Shown here piece by piece: positions 36,311-44,427 of a stretch of DNA of 64,000 nucleotides (position 1 is its first letter; each line of letters starts with the position of its first letter). The translations under genes were made by a program, and so were the position numbers. Source of the DNA: JAYZDK01 sp964604165 (GTDB lineage Bacteria; Myxococcota_A; UBA796; CAJQPC01); assembly GCA_964604165.1 (NCBI GenBank), contig CAZRYF010000003.1, positions 98,298-162,297 of the forward strand, given 5' to 3'. Under the pieces are notes generated by a model that searched no databases, had not been told where the DNA came from, and saw nothing but the letters and a program-made list of their open reading frames with translations.

Positions 36311-37887
36311 CAATCCTCGGCGGGGAAAATGACGGTCCCAATCGTGCATTGGTTTATCCCATCGTAGCTGATCTCATGGATGTCGACGTGCATGTTCACA
36401 CTGTCGAAATCGGTGATTGTGCCGCGTATGAGCATCTCGCCCCGCACGTGGTCAAAGTCGTAGTCTCCGTCGACGTTCCGCAGCAGTTCGACCTCCAGGA
36501 AATCTCCGGCTTCACCGTACCTGTTAAAGTGCAACTTGACCGGATCAACAAACGGCATGGGTCGGATCGTGAAGGTCTGAACCCAGGGGTCCTCGCAGCC
36601 CAGATCCTGCATGCTGAAGGTGTAGCCCTTTGGGTGATTGACCTGTTCTGCGTTTCCGCAAGTCCATTGCAGGTCGGCCTCGAAGTTTGCGATGGTGGAG
36701 TTGGGCAACTCCACACCGATGATCGGCGCCGTACCGGAGACTACCCCCGTGGGCCAATCGTTCGTGTTCTGCAACGGGATGGACTTCGTGCTCGCGTCGA
36801 CGAGGGAGTCGGTGGAGTTAATCGTGAACTTGCCGGGCTTCATGATTCGAAGGTTTTGCCCTTGGTCCTCAACAATGTTGAGATCGGTGATCCAGGCCCC
36901 GCCAGTCAGCCTGCCCGTGCCGGTCATCTGGACGGGGACGAGGACCGCCGTATAGTCCGAGTCGTCGTCGTAGTTGTAGAAGCGCCTTGGGACCAGCTTG
37001 AATCTACCGTTTCCAGGCGCGCAATTCGCCTCTGTCGACTCGCCACGTTCAGCACTCGGATCCTCGTAGTAGATGCAGAGTTGCATGCCGTCCCCGTTGC
37101 TGTATTGGGAACAGTTGAGGTGCGCGCTTGCACGTGGGCTCTGGAACTCCGTATTGATGTCCCACCAATGGCAGCCTTCCGGGGGGCAGTCGGTGTTCAA
37201 GTTTCCCACGTCGGTGGACTCGACCCTCCAGCAAGTCGTCCAGCCTGTACCTAAAGCGTCACTGCACGTTGTTATGGTTGGTGTGTCTTCTAACTGAACA
37301 GCACTGATTTCGTTGCCGGAGTGGAGATTGTTATCGGATGGGTACGTAAAATTACAAGGACTATCGTCGTACGTCAACGCCACCAAGCGCACATAGCCCT
37401 CCGGAGGACCGGGCGGAGGCCACCAGATCCCGGTATCTGGGGGGTAGCCAGCGGGATACGTGTTGTCAGGGATGGTTCCTGTGATGGTGAACGATTCAAC
37501 TTCTCGGGTGATTAGCTGAATGCCCCCCTTATAATCGTTTGTCCGCCTCCATCTCCTGGCGGTGCAGTCTACCGTTGTCCAGTCCAGGCCGGGGTTAAAC
37601 TCTCCACTACCTGCCGCCCTGTCATAGTGGGCGCAACCTTCCACGGGTACCTCCGGTATCTCCGATCCATCATCCCATTGGTCGGGAAAATCGCAAGCAG
37701 CCTCCCCTGTGTCGTCAGGAGGTGGGCCTGTGTCATCAGGAGGTGGGCCTGTGTCATCAGGAGCACCGCCCTCGCCTGTGTCACCTGTGTGGCCGATGCC
37801 GTCGGCAAGGTCCTTGAAGGTTCTGCTTTGACACGCCGCTACCGAGATGAGGCCGAGAAGACCGAGAAGAACGACAGTCCTAGTCAT
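36310..37887 (-). CDS. Large lipoprotein of unknown function
   Basis: The 525-residue product begins MTRTVVLLGLLGLISVAAC, a lipoprotein signal, after a GGAGG ribosome site (ATG 37887). A spacer with three copies of DDTG, two of them followed by PPP, follows. The rest is a beta-rich domain with many Cys (about 14), suggesting disulfide-stabilised surface structure. No named family was recognised. It lies just before the HExxH lipoprotein on the same strand with TGATG overlap, so they may work together. Confidence 0.6.
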   Translation of the reverse strand: MTRTVVLLGLLGLISVAACQSRTFKDLADGIGHTGDTGEGGAPDDTGPPPDDTGPPPDDTGEAACDFPDQWDDGSEIPEVPVEGCAHYDRAAGSGEFNPGLDWTTVDCTARRWRRTNDYKGGIQLITREVESFTITGTIPDNTYPAGYPPDTGIWWPPPGPPEGYVRLVALTYDDSPCNFTYPSDNNLHSGNEISAVQLEDTPTITTCSDALGTGWTTCWRVESTDVGNLNTDCPPEGCHWWDINTEFQSPRASAHLNCSQYSNGDGMQLCIYYEDPSAERGESTEANCAPGNGRFKLVPRRFYNYDDDSDYTAVLVPVQMTGTGRLTGGAWITDLNIVEDQGQNLRIMKPGKFTINSTDSLVDASTKSIPLQNTNDWPTGVVSGTAPIIGVELPNSTIANFEADLQWTCGNAEQVNHPKGYTFSMQDLGCEDPWVQTFTIRPMPFVDPVKLHFNRYGEAGDFLEVELLRNVDGDYDFDHVRGEMLIRGTITDFDSVNMHVDIHEISYDGINQCTIGTVIFPAED

Positions 37888-38143
37888 GGTTTCCTCCGCA
37901 AATCTGCACATGTCCACGGAAGGTGCGAGAAACTATCGCACCCACGCGTGGCGCGCCAACGAGGGGACGGACAACGGAAGGAACCGGCGTCTCATGCAAG
38001 CCCTCTGGATGACGTGGGGTCCTTTCTACCAAGGTGCTCCGCCACCACCTGCCTCTAGGGCGCAGGGCCTGCTCAGATCATCGGCTGGAGGTTTTGTTGG
38101 TGGCTCACGAAGGGACGAGGGGCGGCCATGCGTCGGTCTTGGC
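37888..38143. other. Intergenic region with a 7-bp hairpin
   Basis: No gene is seen in 256 bases. A perfect hairpin GGTGCGA-7-TCGCACC (37922-37942) lies 35 bases upstream of the lipoprotein start, so it may be in the 5' leader or promoter region of that gene or follow the end of the FG-GAP gene. Its role is unknown. Confidence 0.4.
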
Positions 38144-39712
38144 TCAAAGCCCACTGAGGATCAGGTAGACGTTGCCGGGGTACGACCCGCCACCGGCGTT
38201 CCCGTCCGCCCCCACCAACAGGTCGGCCCGGCCGTCACCGTTCACATCCCCTGCGCTGGAGACGGAAACGCCCGCATTGTCCCCGCTGTTCTCACCGATG
38301 AAGCTGTAGTCGGCGAGGGACAGGTCGATGGTTGACGTGCTACCCAGGCTCGCGCCCAGAACAAGGTAGGCCTTGCCGGGGTACGACCCGCCGCCGTCGT
38401 TGGCGTAGGGCGCCCCCACCAACAGGTCGTCCAGGCCGTCTCGGTCCACGTCCCCTGCGCTGGAGACTGAGTAGCCCGCCCAGTCACCGCTACTCTCACC
38501 GACAAAGCTGAAGTCGGCGAGGGATAAATCGAGGGTTGAGGTGCTGCCCAGGCTTGCACCCAGGACCAGGTAGGCCTTGCCAGCGAGGTCACCGCCGTCG
38601 TCGTTGCCGAGCGCCCCCAGCAACAGGTCGTCGAGGCCGTCTCCGTCCACGTCGCCTGCGCTGGAGACTGAGTGGCCCAATACGTCATTGCTGTTCTCCC
38701 CGACAAAGCGGTAGTCGGCAAGGGCGAGATCGATGCTCGACGTGCTACCCAGGCTCGCGCCCAGGACCAGGTAGGCCTTGCCGGCGCTCGACCCGCCGTC
38801 ATCGTTGCCCTTCGCCCCCACGACCAGGTCGTCCAGCCCGTCTCCGTCCACGTCGCCCGCGTTGGAGACGGAGACGCCCGCCATATCTCCCCTGTTCTCA
38901 CCGACAAGGCTGTAGTCGGCGAGGGATAGGTCGAGGGTTGAGGTGCTGCCTAGACTTGCAGCCAGGACCAGGTAGGCCTTGCCAGCCCGCGTCTCGGCGT
39001 CGTCGTTGTAGACCGCCCCCACCAACAGGTCGTCGAGGCCATCGCCGTCCACGTCCCCGGCGCTGGAGACGGCGCCCGCAAAGTCACCGATGTTCTCACC
39101 GATGAAGCTGTAGTCGGCGAGGGACAGGTTGATGGTTGACGTAGCGGCCAGGCTCGCGCCGAGGACCAGGTAGGCCTTGCCGGCATTTTCCCCGCCGTCG
39201 TTATTGCCCCACGCCCCCACCATCAGGTCGTCGAGGCCATCGCCATCCACGTCCCCTGCGCTGGAGATGAGGAGGCCCGCATTGTCCCCGCTGTTCTCAC
39301 CGACAAAGCTGTACTCCGCATATCCAAGACTGTTGACACCCATGAAGCGGTCGCAGTCACGGTCGGTGAGAAGGCCATCCGGCCCGGCGCCCGGATGGAA
39401 GGAGGGGTCGTTGTCGTCGCAATCCCATTCACAGGTGGAGTAGCCGTCGCCGTCCACGTCGTCGGCGTTCAGTGCCGCATCCAAGTCATTGCAATCGTCC
39501 GACGTCCGGGTTCCGTCACAGTCTGCATCCTCTGCAATGGCACCCAGCGCGGCGTCATTGTCGTCGCAGTCCTCCTCGGCTGGCACTCCATCGCCGTCCT
39601 CGTCCACGGGGGCCGGGCCGGTGTCGCTGTCCCGGTCCTTGCCGCACGCGGTGAGGGCGACCAGAACCAGGAGTGAGCAGGGGACGGAGGAGGAGAGGGC
39701 CACGAACTTCAT
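38144..39712 (-). CDS. Six-repeat FG-GAP/MopE lipoprotein
   Basis: The 522-residue product has a lipoprotein signal (LLVLVALTACG), two or three MopE-type repeats (DEDGDGVPAEEDCDDNDAALG..., DDVDGDGYSTCEWDCDDNDPSFHPGAG) and then six tandem FG-GAP repeats of about 65 residues, each with SSAGDVDGDGLDDLLVG and GKAYLVLGASLGSTSTLDLSLAD. The copies are nearly identical over long parts, a sign of recent tandem duplication or gene conversion. ATG 39712 has GGAGGG just upstream. Calcium-stabilised beta-propeller, surface located. Confidence 0.85.
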   Translation of the reverse strand: MKFVALSSSVPCSLLVLVALTACGKDRDSDTGPAPVDEDGDGVPAEEDCDDNDAALGAIAEDADCDGTRTSDDCNDLDAALNADDVDGDGYSTCEWDCDDNDPSFHPGAGPDGLLTDRDCDRFMGVNSLGYAEYSFVGENSGDNAGLLISSAGDVDGDGLDDLMVGAWGNNDGGENAGKAYLVLGASLAATSTINLSLADYSFIGENIGDFAGAVSSAGDVDGDGLDDLLVGAVYNDDAETRAGKAYLVLAASLGSTSTLDLSLADYSLVGENRGDMAGVSVSNAGDVDGDGLDDLVVGAKGNDDGGSSAGKAYLVLGASLGSTSSIDLALADYRFVGENSNDVLGHSVSSAGDVDGDGLDDLLLGALGNDDGGDLAGKAYLVLGASLGSTSTLDLSLADFSFVGESSGDWAGYSVSSAGDVDRDGLDDLLVGAPYANDGGGSYPGKAYLVLGASLGSTSTIDLSLADYSFIGENSGDNAGVSVSSAGDVNGDGRADLLVGADGNAGGGSYPGNVYLILSGL

Positions 39713-39788
39713 GCGAACCCTCCGAAGGATGCGGGCCTGGGGATAACAGCGTACGCCGACGACAGGGCCATCGCCCCTGTGGAGAACA

Positions 39789-40109
39789 CTATCTCGACAA
39801 CCTGGCAAGCATGGCGCCGATTCGCCTGATCTTCTGGTGGTATATGGCCCCGTCTCGCGGCTCCAGAAGGTCCAGCACCGCGCTGAATTCCGCGGCGCTT
39901 CCCAGGGCGATTCGGAAGTGGTTCTTGCCTGCACCGCCCCCCCGCCCGCGGCCCTCAGCAATGTTGAGCACGACGGAGTCCGCGGCTCGGCAGCCCTGGT
40001 CCTTGAGGGAAGCCCTTCCTCGCGGCGCCGTCACCGTGGGAAACCACCGCGCGACCTCCAGGACCAGTCGGTAGACGTCAAGAGTCTCGTGACCGAATCG
40101 ATGTTCCAT
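39789..40109 (-). CDS. Four-helix-bundle protein (S23/IVS family)
   Basis: The 106-residue product has the family signature RAADSVVLNIAEGRGR and FRIALGSAAEFSAVLDLLE, which in this family make a four-helix bundle. These small proteins are encoded in intervening sequences of 23S rRNA or, as here, as stand-alone genes that move around. A GGGAGAG site lies before ATG 40109. The gene is upstream of nested inverted repeats and heptamer arrays, consistent with an unstable region. Function is unknown. Confidence 0.8.
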   Translation of the reverse strand: MEHRFGHETLDVYRLVLEVARWFPTVTAPRGRASLKDQGCRAADSVVLNIAEGRGRGGGAGKNHFRIALGSAAEFSAVLDLLEPRDGAIYHQKIRRIGAMLARLSR

Positions 40110-40140
40110 GTCTCTCTCCCGAGGACCGGAGGGGATTCAA

Positions 40141-40186
40141 GAACCCGGCCCTCACAAAAGCGGCCAAAGGCCGCGGGGCCGGGTTC
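40141..40186. repeat. Nested inverted repeat
   Basis: The outer arms GAACCCGGCCC (40141-40151) and GGGCCGGGTTC (40176-40186) are perfect. Inside them a second hairpin GCGGCC-AAA-GGCCGC (40160-40174) forms. The resulting stem-loop is far too stable to be random. It lies in the leader of the four-helix-bundle gene and next to heptamer repeats. Confidence 0.7.
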
Positions 40187-40236
40187 GCAGGACCCCCGGA
40201 GGTAGTCGGGAGGGAGTAGGGCGGAGAAGGAACGAG

Positions 40237-40366
40237 TTTCGGGTCTCGGGTCTCGGGTCTCGGGTCTCGGGTCGCGGGTCTCGGATCTCGGTCTCGGGTC
40301 TCGGTCTCGGGTCTCGGTCTCGGTGAACGGATCTTGGTGTACGGATCTCGGATCTCGATGGGTGCG
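40237..40366. repeat. Heptanucleotide repeat array, left
   Basis: Tandem TCTCGGG units (7 bp, some 6 bp) run from about 40238 to 40320, then decay (TCTCGGA, TCTCGGT, CGGATCT) to about 40366. On the minus strand the unit reads CGAGACC, the same family as the array at 41304-41436, but in opposite orientation. It reads open in all frames without stops, giving spurious ORFs. No gene seen. Confidence 0.75.
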
Positions 40367-40368
40367 GG

Positions 40369-41290
40369 TGCAAACCGGAGGTGCAAACCGGACACATGGG
40401 TGACAGAACAGACCGGAGACATGGGTGACACCCAACTAGGCTTTGACGTGGAGGACACGTCAGATGCCTTGGAGAGCCACAGAAGTCATGAATGAAAGAA
40501 TGCGATTTGTTGTTCGGCATGAAGCCGGCGAGAGAATGGTCGACCTTTGTCGAGAGTTCGGTGTGTCCAGAAAGACTGGGTACAAGTACTGGAACCGATA
40601 CAAGGAGCACGGTCCCGAGGGGCTAGGCGACTTCTCGAGGCGCCCGCACCGGGCTCCCAACCAGACTCCGGATGAGATCATCCAGTTGGCCATTGCGGCG
40701 CGTCTTGCGCACCCTACTTGGGGTCCGCGGAAGCTGCGGGTGGTGCTCAAGAGGCAACACCCGGGGATCTCCATTCCTGCTGCAAGCACCATTGGCACCA
40801 TCCTGAGCAGGAACGACCTGGTACCTCCGAGGCGAGTGCGTCGGAGAGCTGCGCCAACTCCGGTGGACAAGCTGACTCCTGGTACCGAGCCGAATGAGGT
40901 TTGGTGCGCCGACTACAAGGGCCAGTTTCGTATGGGAAACAGGCAGTACTGCTATCCGCTGACAATTACCGACCAACACACCCGAATGGTGTTGAGCTGC
41001 GAGGCGTTGGAAAACACCAGAACCGACGGCGCCATGGCGGCGTTTGCTGCATGTTTTCGAGAGTTCGGGTTGCCGAAGGTCATTCGCACGGACAACGGCA
41101 GCCCATTTGCATCGACGGGTCTTCACGGCCTCACGGCCTTGTCCGCGTGGTGGATGCGAATGGGAATCGAACCCGAGCGAATCGAACCAGGACACCCAGA
41201 ACAGAACGGCCGACACGAGCGAATGCATCTGACGTTGAAGCAGGACGCAACGCGACCCCCGGGGGCGCAAACCGGACACATGGGTGACAC
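40369..41290 (+). mobile_element. Truncated IS481-type element
   Basis: A left-end cluster of related sites (GTGCAAACCGGAG; TGCAAACCGGACACATGGGTGACA; CAGACCGGAGACATGGGTGACA, 40369-40430) precedes a transposase. A copy GCGCAAACCGGACACATGGGTGACA appears again at 41265-41289 in the same (direct, not inverted) orientation, right where the transposase sequence stops being family-like. So the true right end is lost and the element is a remnant. Confidence 0.6.
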
Positions 41291-41591
41291 TTCCGACCCC
41301 CTTCGAGCGCCGAGCGCCGAGCGCCGAGCGCCGAACCACGAGCGCCGAACCACGAGCGCCGAGCCCCGAGCCACGAGCGCCGAGCGCCGAGCCCCGAGCC
41401 ACGAGCGCCGAGCCCCGAGCCCCGAGCGCCGAATTCCGTTCCCTCTACGATCCCTGTGCGACGGCGATCTCTCCGCCGCGAGCCAGAAGCTCAATCCCCC
41501 GACTGACCCTCCAACGCTTCCAACGTCGCCGTCAGCGCCTCCAGCGCCTCGCCATACCCCGCCCAATCTCCAGCCTGCTGCGCGGCTGTAG
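40464..41591 (+). pseudogene. IS481-family transposase, C-terminally truncated and fused to repeat sequence
   Basis: ATG 40464 begins an IS481 transposase: an N-terminal HTH region (ERMVDLCREFGVSRKTGYKYWNRY), then the integrase core with acidic residues in WCADYKGQF, IRTDNGSPF and NGRHERMHLTLK (D, D, E). It normally continues past TLKQ.ATRPP for about 60 residues; here the frame runs at about 41264 into direct-repeat DNA and then the heptamer array (ERRAP... units) to 41591. Because heptamers keep the frame open, the extra 110 residues are junk. The catalytic triad is intact but the missing tail probably inactivates it. Confidence 0.8.
41304..41436. repeat. Heptanucleotide repeat array, right
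   Basis: Nineteen tandem 7-bp units start at 41304: CGAGCGC, CGAGCCC, CGAGCCA and CGAACCA variants with perfect register. It lies after the IS481 remnant. The unit family is CGAGNNN, the reverse complement of the left array, so the two arrays face each other around the element. Confidence 0.85.
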
Positions 41592-41621
41592 CGGCTTCCA
41601 GGTCGGTATTCGCCTGCTTGG
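41481..41621. repeat. Duplicate of the 3' end of the UPF0182 gene (left copy)
   Basis: About 140 bases resemble 45503-45645, covering the last 40 codons of the UPF0182 gene and about 12 bases beyond its stop. The protein tails are close (ANTDLEAATAAQQAGDWAGY versus ANSDLEAATEAQQAGDWAGY). The copy is now attached to a different upstream gene (see 41491-41756). Confidence 0.75.
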
Positions 41622-41756
41622 ACTGGGCTGCAACTCGGTCTTGCAACCTCCAGCTTCCACCTCGTCTCCATCGAGGCAAGACGAAAGAAAAAGGGCCGTA
41701 GCTATCAGCCCAACTGGGATTTTGAACGTCTTTGCAAGTGTACAGATCATGGTCAC
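41491..41756 (-). pseudogene. Small chimeric lipoprotein with UPF0182 tail, frameshifted
   Basis: On the minus strand, ATG 41756 or 41750 starts a lipoprotein signal (GLIATALFLSSCLDGDE). After about 40 codons, the frame carries into meaningless sequence, but a one-base change would connect it to the frame of the UPF0182-like tail ending at 41491 (EALEALTATLEALEGQSGD). So a short lipoprotein with a borrowed helical tail probably existed. Whether the base loss is real is open. Confidence 0.55.
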
Positions 41757-41774
41757 GCGTCCGGGGCGACTGTA

Positions 41775-42044
41775 TCACCCGACAAGTGGGGTCAGGTCGT
41801 GACTTTGGCAGCTTCGGGGCGTTCGGGCCCTACCCTTTTTTGCGGGAGCCGTCTTCGCAGGGGCCTTCCGGGGCTTCTTCTTCTCCAGCGCAGCCAATCG
41901 CTGCTCCATCGCTACCAGTCGCTGCTCCATCTTCTCATCGAATTGTCGTGGTGCCTGCCGCGCCTGATCATCACCAGGCCCGACAGCAAGAGCCATTGCA
42001 ATCGCGGGCTCGCCGATCTGGCTGCGTGTGCGCAGCCGTTCCAT
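41775..42044 (-). CDS. Small coiled-coil, Lys/Ala/Pro-tailed ORF
   Basis: The 89-residue ORF has two adjacent 7-residue helical units (MEQRLVA, MEQRLAA) from a 21-base tandem duplication, followed by a Lys/Ala/Pro-rich basic tail (KKKPRKAPAKTAPAKKGR). It reads as protein but has no homolog I recognise, and may be a fragment from the rearranged region. Confidence 0.35.
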   Translation of the reverse strand: MERLRTRSQIGEPAIAMALAVGPGDDQARQAPRQFDEKMEQRLVAMEQRLAALEKKKPRKAPAKTAPAKKGRARTPRSCQSHDLTPLVG

Positions 42045-42082
42045 CGGCGGACCGCCACCCGTACACTGTGGGTCTCGCTGGC

Positions 42083-42742
42083 TTAGTGATTGTCCCGTTG
42101 GTATGGGAAAGGAAGGGCGTCTGGAGGGTGATTGCGATCAAAGGTCTGCGGTGACAGTTCCACATCGAACTCCAACTCCACCACCCCTAGGTTGACTCGC
42201 TTGCCCAGAGGGAAGAAGACATCGATTCTGCGGAGCCTGTCGGTCCCCTTTGGAAGGATGAGGAAAACCTCGATCCCGCTGGCCCAGGGGAATGGCGTGA
42301 CGACCCGCACAACGTCGGCACCGGCAGCGGACTTCCCGAGGCCAAAGTCCTCCGGTCTCTCGTTGGTCCATTCGGCCTGCGGGGATCGCAGGAGACTCCA
42401 CATGTCTTGGAATCCCTGTTCGTATTTCTCCATTCTGCGGGGGCTGTCCAGCGATTCGTAGCTGAGGGTGAGGATGCCGTCCAGCAGGGTCCAGCGCCTG
42501 TTTCTTCCTTCCACAGTGTCAATGGCGATTCGGCCCTGTTGGTTTCCGTGAAATACGATGCGCTGCATACCGCGAAAGGTGTCCCCATACCGGATCCTGG
42601 CGACGACGTTTTGGCAGGTTTGGAAACGCTGTTTCAATGCCTGTGCATCTACCGGAATCCCCATGGAGGAGCGAGGCACGGCCAAGAGAGCCAGTGACAA
42701 TGCAACGAGCGCGATGAAACCGGCGGTTGTGAGTCGGCGCAT
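42083..42742 (-). CDS. Exported protein, possibly LolA-like
   Basis: The 219-residue product has a signal peptide (MRRLTTAGFIALVALSLALLAV). The mature part begins with ALKQRFQTCQNVVARIRYG and contains LLDGILTLSYESLDSPRRMEKY, which matches LolA-type outer-membrane lipoprotein carrier folds in pattern (helix, strands, DG turn before a strand). The match is weak. It is on the same strand as the IS-split lipoprotein, just downstream of it. Confidence 0.45.
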   Translation of the reverse strand: MRRLTTAGFIALVALSLALLAVPRSSMGIPVDAQALKQRFQTCQNVVARIRYGDTFRGMQRIVFHGNQQGRIAIDTVEGRNRRWTLLDGILTLSYESLDSPRRMEKYEQGFQDMWSLLRSPQAEWTNERPEDFGLGKSAAGADVVRVVTPFPWASGIEVFLILPKGTDRLRRIDVFFPLGKRVNLGVVELEFDVELSPQTFDRNHPPDALPFPYQRDNH

Positions 42743-43111
42743 GGTGTCTCCGTGGTAAAAGATTCGCTATGGGTAGGACCAACCATCGCAGTTGTAGTCG
42801 ATCCCCGATCCATCCATGTTCTCGGACTGGTCGATGTGCACTGTTGCATCCCCGTCGTCGCAGTCTCCTTGTTCAGGAAATCCGTCGCTGTCCGAGTCGA
42901 CCTGGCACCAGGGGTGCGTGGCCGTGCTGGTGTTGCACCGCAGAACCCATGTCGGCGCCCTGATTCCACTGTTGCTCACTCCGGCGCTCGGAACTCCGGT
43001 AGCCTGAAGCATGTGGTTGGCGATGACCGAGGCCATCGTAGGCATGGGATTGTACTGGTTCAGCGTGAACCGGACTCTGGGGTTGAGTTTATAGATACTG
43101 GCGGTCATCGG

Positions 43112-44068
43112 TCAAGCTCGCATCTGTAGCGGCGCGTCGACCGCTCTTGGTGCCCTGGCCGCCTGCCGCTCCTTCGCCCGTTGTTCCCGCGCCTCTTCAA
43201 GCTTCCGGTCCCTGCTGGCCCAGATGGCCTCCTGCTTCTCGGCAAGGCGGTCCGCGGGTGTGATGTAGCCGAGCGCGGTGTGAAGCCGGCGGTTGTTGTA
43301 GTGGTCGACGAAGGCGGCGACGGTGGTGCGGGCCTCTTCAAGGGATGAGGGGCACTTGATCCGAATGGTCTCGTGCTTGAGGGTCTTGTGCCAGCGCTCG
43401 ATCTTGCCGTTTGACTGCGGGTAATAGGGCGAGGTCCTCACGTGGGTCATGCCGGTGAGGCGGATGTAGGCCTTGAAGTCCTTGGCAATGAACTGGGGGC
43501 CATTGTCAGAGATCACGCGGGGCTTGAAGCCTGGAAAGTTCTCCCGTGCCCGCTCGATGATCAGCTCCACATCGGCCTCTTTCATGCACTCTCGGATCTC
43601 CCAGTGGATGATGGCGCGGCTGCAGCCGTCGAGAACGGAACAGAGGTAGTAGAAGGTTCCAGCGATGTTGATGTAGGCGATGTCGATGTGCCAGTGCTGG
43701 TGGGGACGAATCGGCTGCAGGAAACCGGTTCCCTTCTTGGATGGCTCCCGGTTCCAACGGTCCAGGCGGTTGTGGGCGCGAAGCACCCGGTAGACCGACG
43801 ACGGGCTGGCGGCCACCACGTCCTCGTCGATCATCATAAAGGTCAGGCGACGATAGCCCTCGAGAGGGTTGCGCCAGTGAAAATCCAGGATGGCCTGCTG
43901 TTCTCGGCCAGTCAGCCAGTGGTCTCTGGGAATGCTGGCGTTGTGTTCGTTCACCTTTCCGTACCGCTGCTTCCAGTCGTAGAACTTGCCTTTTGAAAGG
44001 CCGGCCCAGGAGATCAAGCGGGCCACGGGCAGCTCGGTGAAGTCAGCCAGGTCGCGAATGAAGTCCAC
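43112..44068 (-). CDS. IS3-family transposase OrfB (DDE integrase)
   Basis: The 318-residue product has an N-terminal HTH-like part and integrase core: HWHIDIAYINI (D), PRVISDNGPQF (D) and QSNGKIERWHKTLK (E), spaced as in the IS3 DDE triad. It starts at GTG 44068 if translated alone, but the frame stays open upstream to overlap orfA, so it is probably made as an OrfAB fusion by -1 frameshifting at 44125-44131. It catalyses excision and insertion of the element. Confidence 0.88.
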   Translation of the reverse strand: MDFIRDLADFTELPVARLISWAGLSKGKFYDWKQRYGKVNEHNASIPRDHWLTGREQQAILDFHWRNPLEGYRRLTFMMIDEDVVAASPSSVYRVLRAHNRLDRWNREPSKKGTGFLQPIRPHQHWHIDIAYINIAGTFYYLCSVLDGCSRAIIHWEIRECMKEADVELIIERARENFPGFKPRVISDNGPQFIAKDFKAYIRLTGMTHVRTSPYYPQSNGKIERWHKTLKHETIRIKCPSSLEEARTTVAAFVDHYNNRRLHTALGYITPADRLAEKQEAIWASRDRKLEEAREQRAKERQAARAPRAVDAPLQMRA

Positions 44069-44106
44069 GACCGCATCGCGGGTGTCATGGGGAGTCCACT
44101 GGCCAT

Positions 44107-44427
44107 TCAGGGCTCCCCAAGCTCTTTTTTTAGGGCAACGTGGTCCTCCGAGATCACGGCGATCACGTGGTCCTTGCGGGCGAGCTTGGACTTGAGGCGC
44201 TCGTTCTCCTCCTGCAGTCGGCGCTCCTTGGCGCCGGGCTTTTTACGCCGCGACTCGAGCACGACCTCCAGGTTCTCAAAGGCCTGACGCTGCCACAGAT
44301 AGAACTGGCTGGGCTGGATATTCGCCTCCTCGCAGACCTTGCTGACAGGCACCTTGTCTACGTGATGACGCTTGAGAATGGCTGACTTCTGCGCGGCGGT
44401 GAATGACCGGCGGCTCCTTCTGGACAT
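44107..44427 (-). CDS. IS3-family OrfA (HTH protein)
   Basis: The 106-residue product begins MSRRSRRSFTAAQKSAILKRH with a helix-turn-helix (VSKVCEEANIQPSQFYLWQRQ) followed by a leucine-zipper-like coiled coil (ERRLQEENERLKSKLARK), as in OrfA. It binds the IS ends. Its end contains the slippery A7 for frameshifting into orfB. Confidence 0.88.
   Translation of the reverse strand: MSRRSRRSFTAAQKSAILKRHHVDKVPVSKVCEEANIQPSQFYLWQRQAFENLEVVLESRRKKPGAKERRLQEENERLKSKLARKDHVIAVISEDHVALKKELGEP
44125..44131 (-). other. Programmed -1 frameshift site, A7
   Basis: The minus-strand sequence CTA AAA AAA GAG near the orfA end contains a run of seven A. A -1 slip moves reading into the orfB frame, which is open from AGA GCT TGG onward. 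This is the standard IS3 OrfAB arrangement. Confidence 0.6.

Noticed and set aside
40200..40440. CRISPR-like array
   Set aside because: Units are 7 bases in tandem with no spacers, so it is a minisatellite.
40078..40610. Minus-strand ORFs of 126-152 residues with RPETRD repeats
   Set aside because: They are only translations of the heptamer array.
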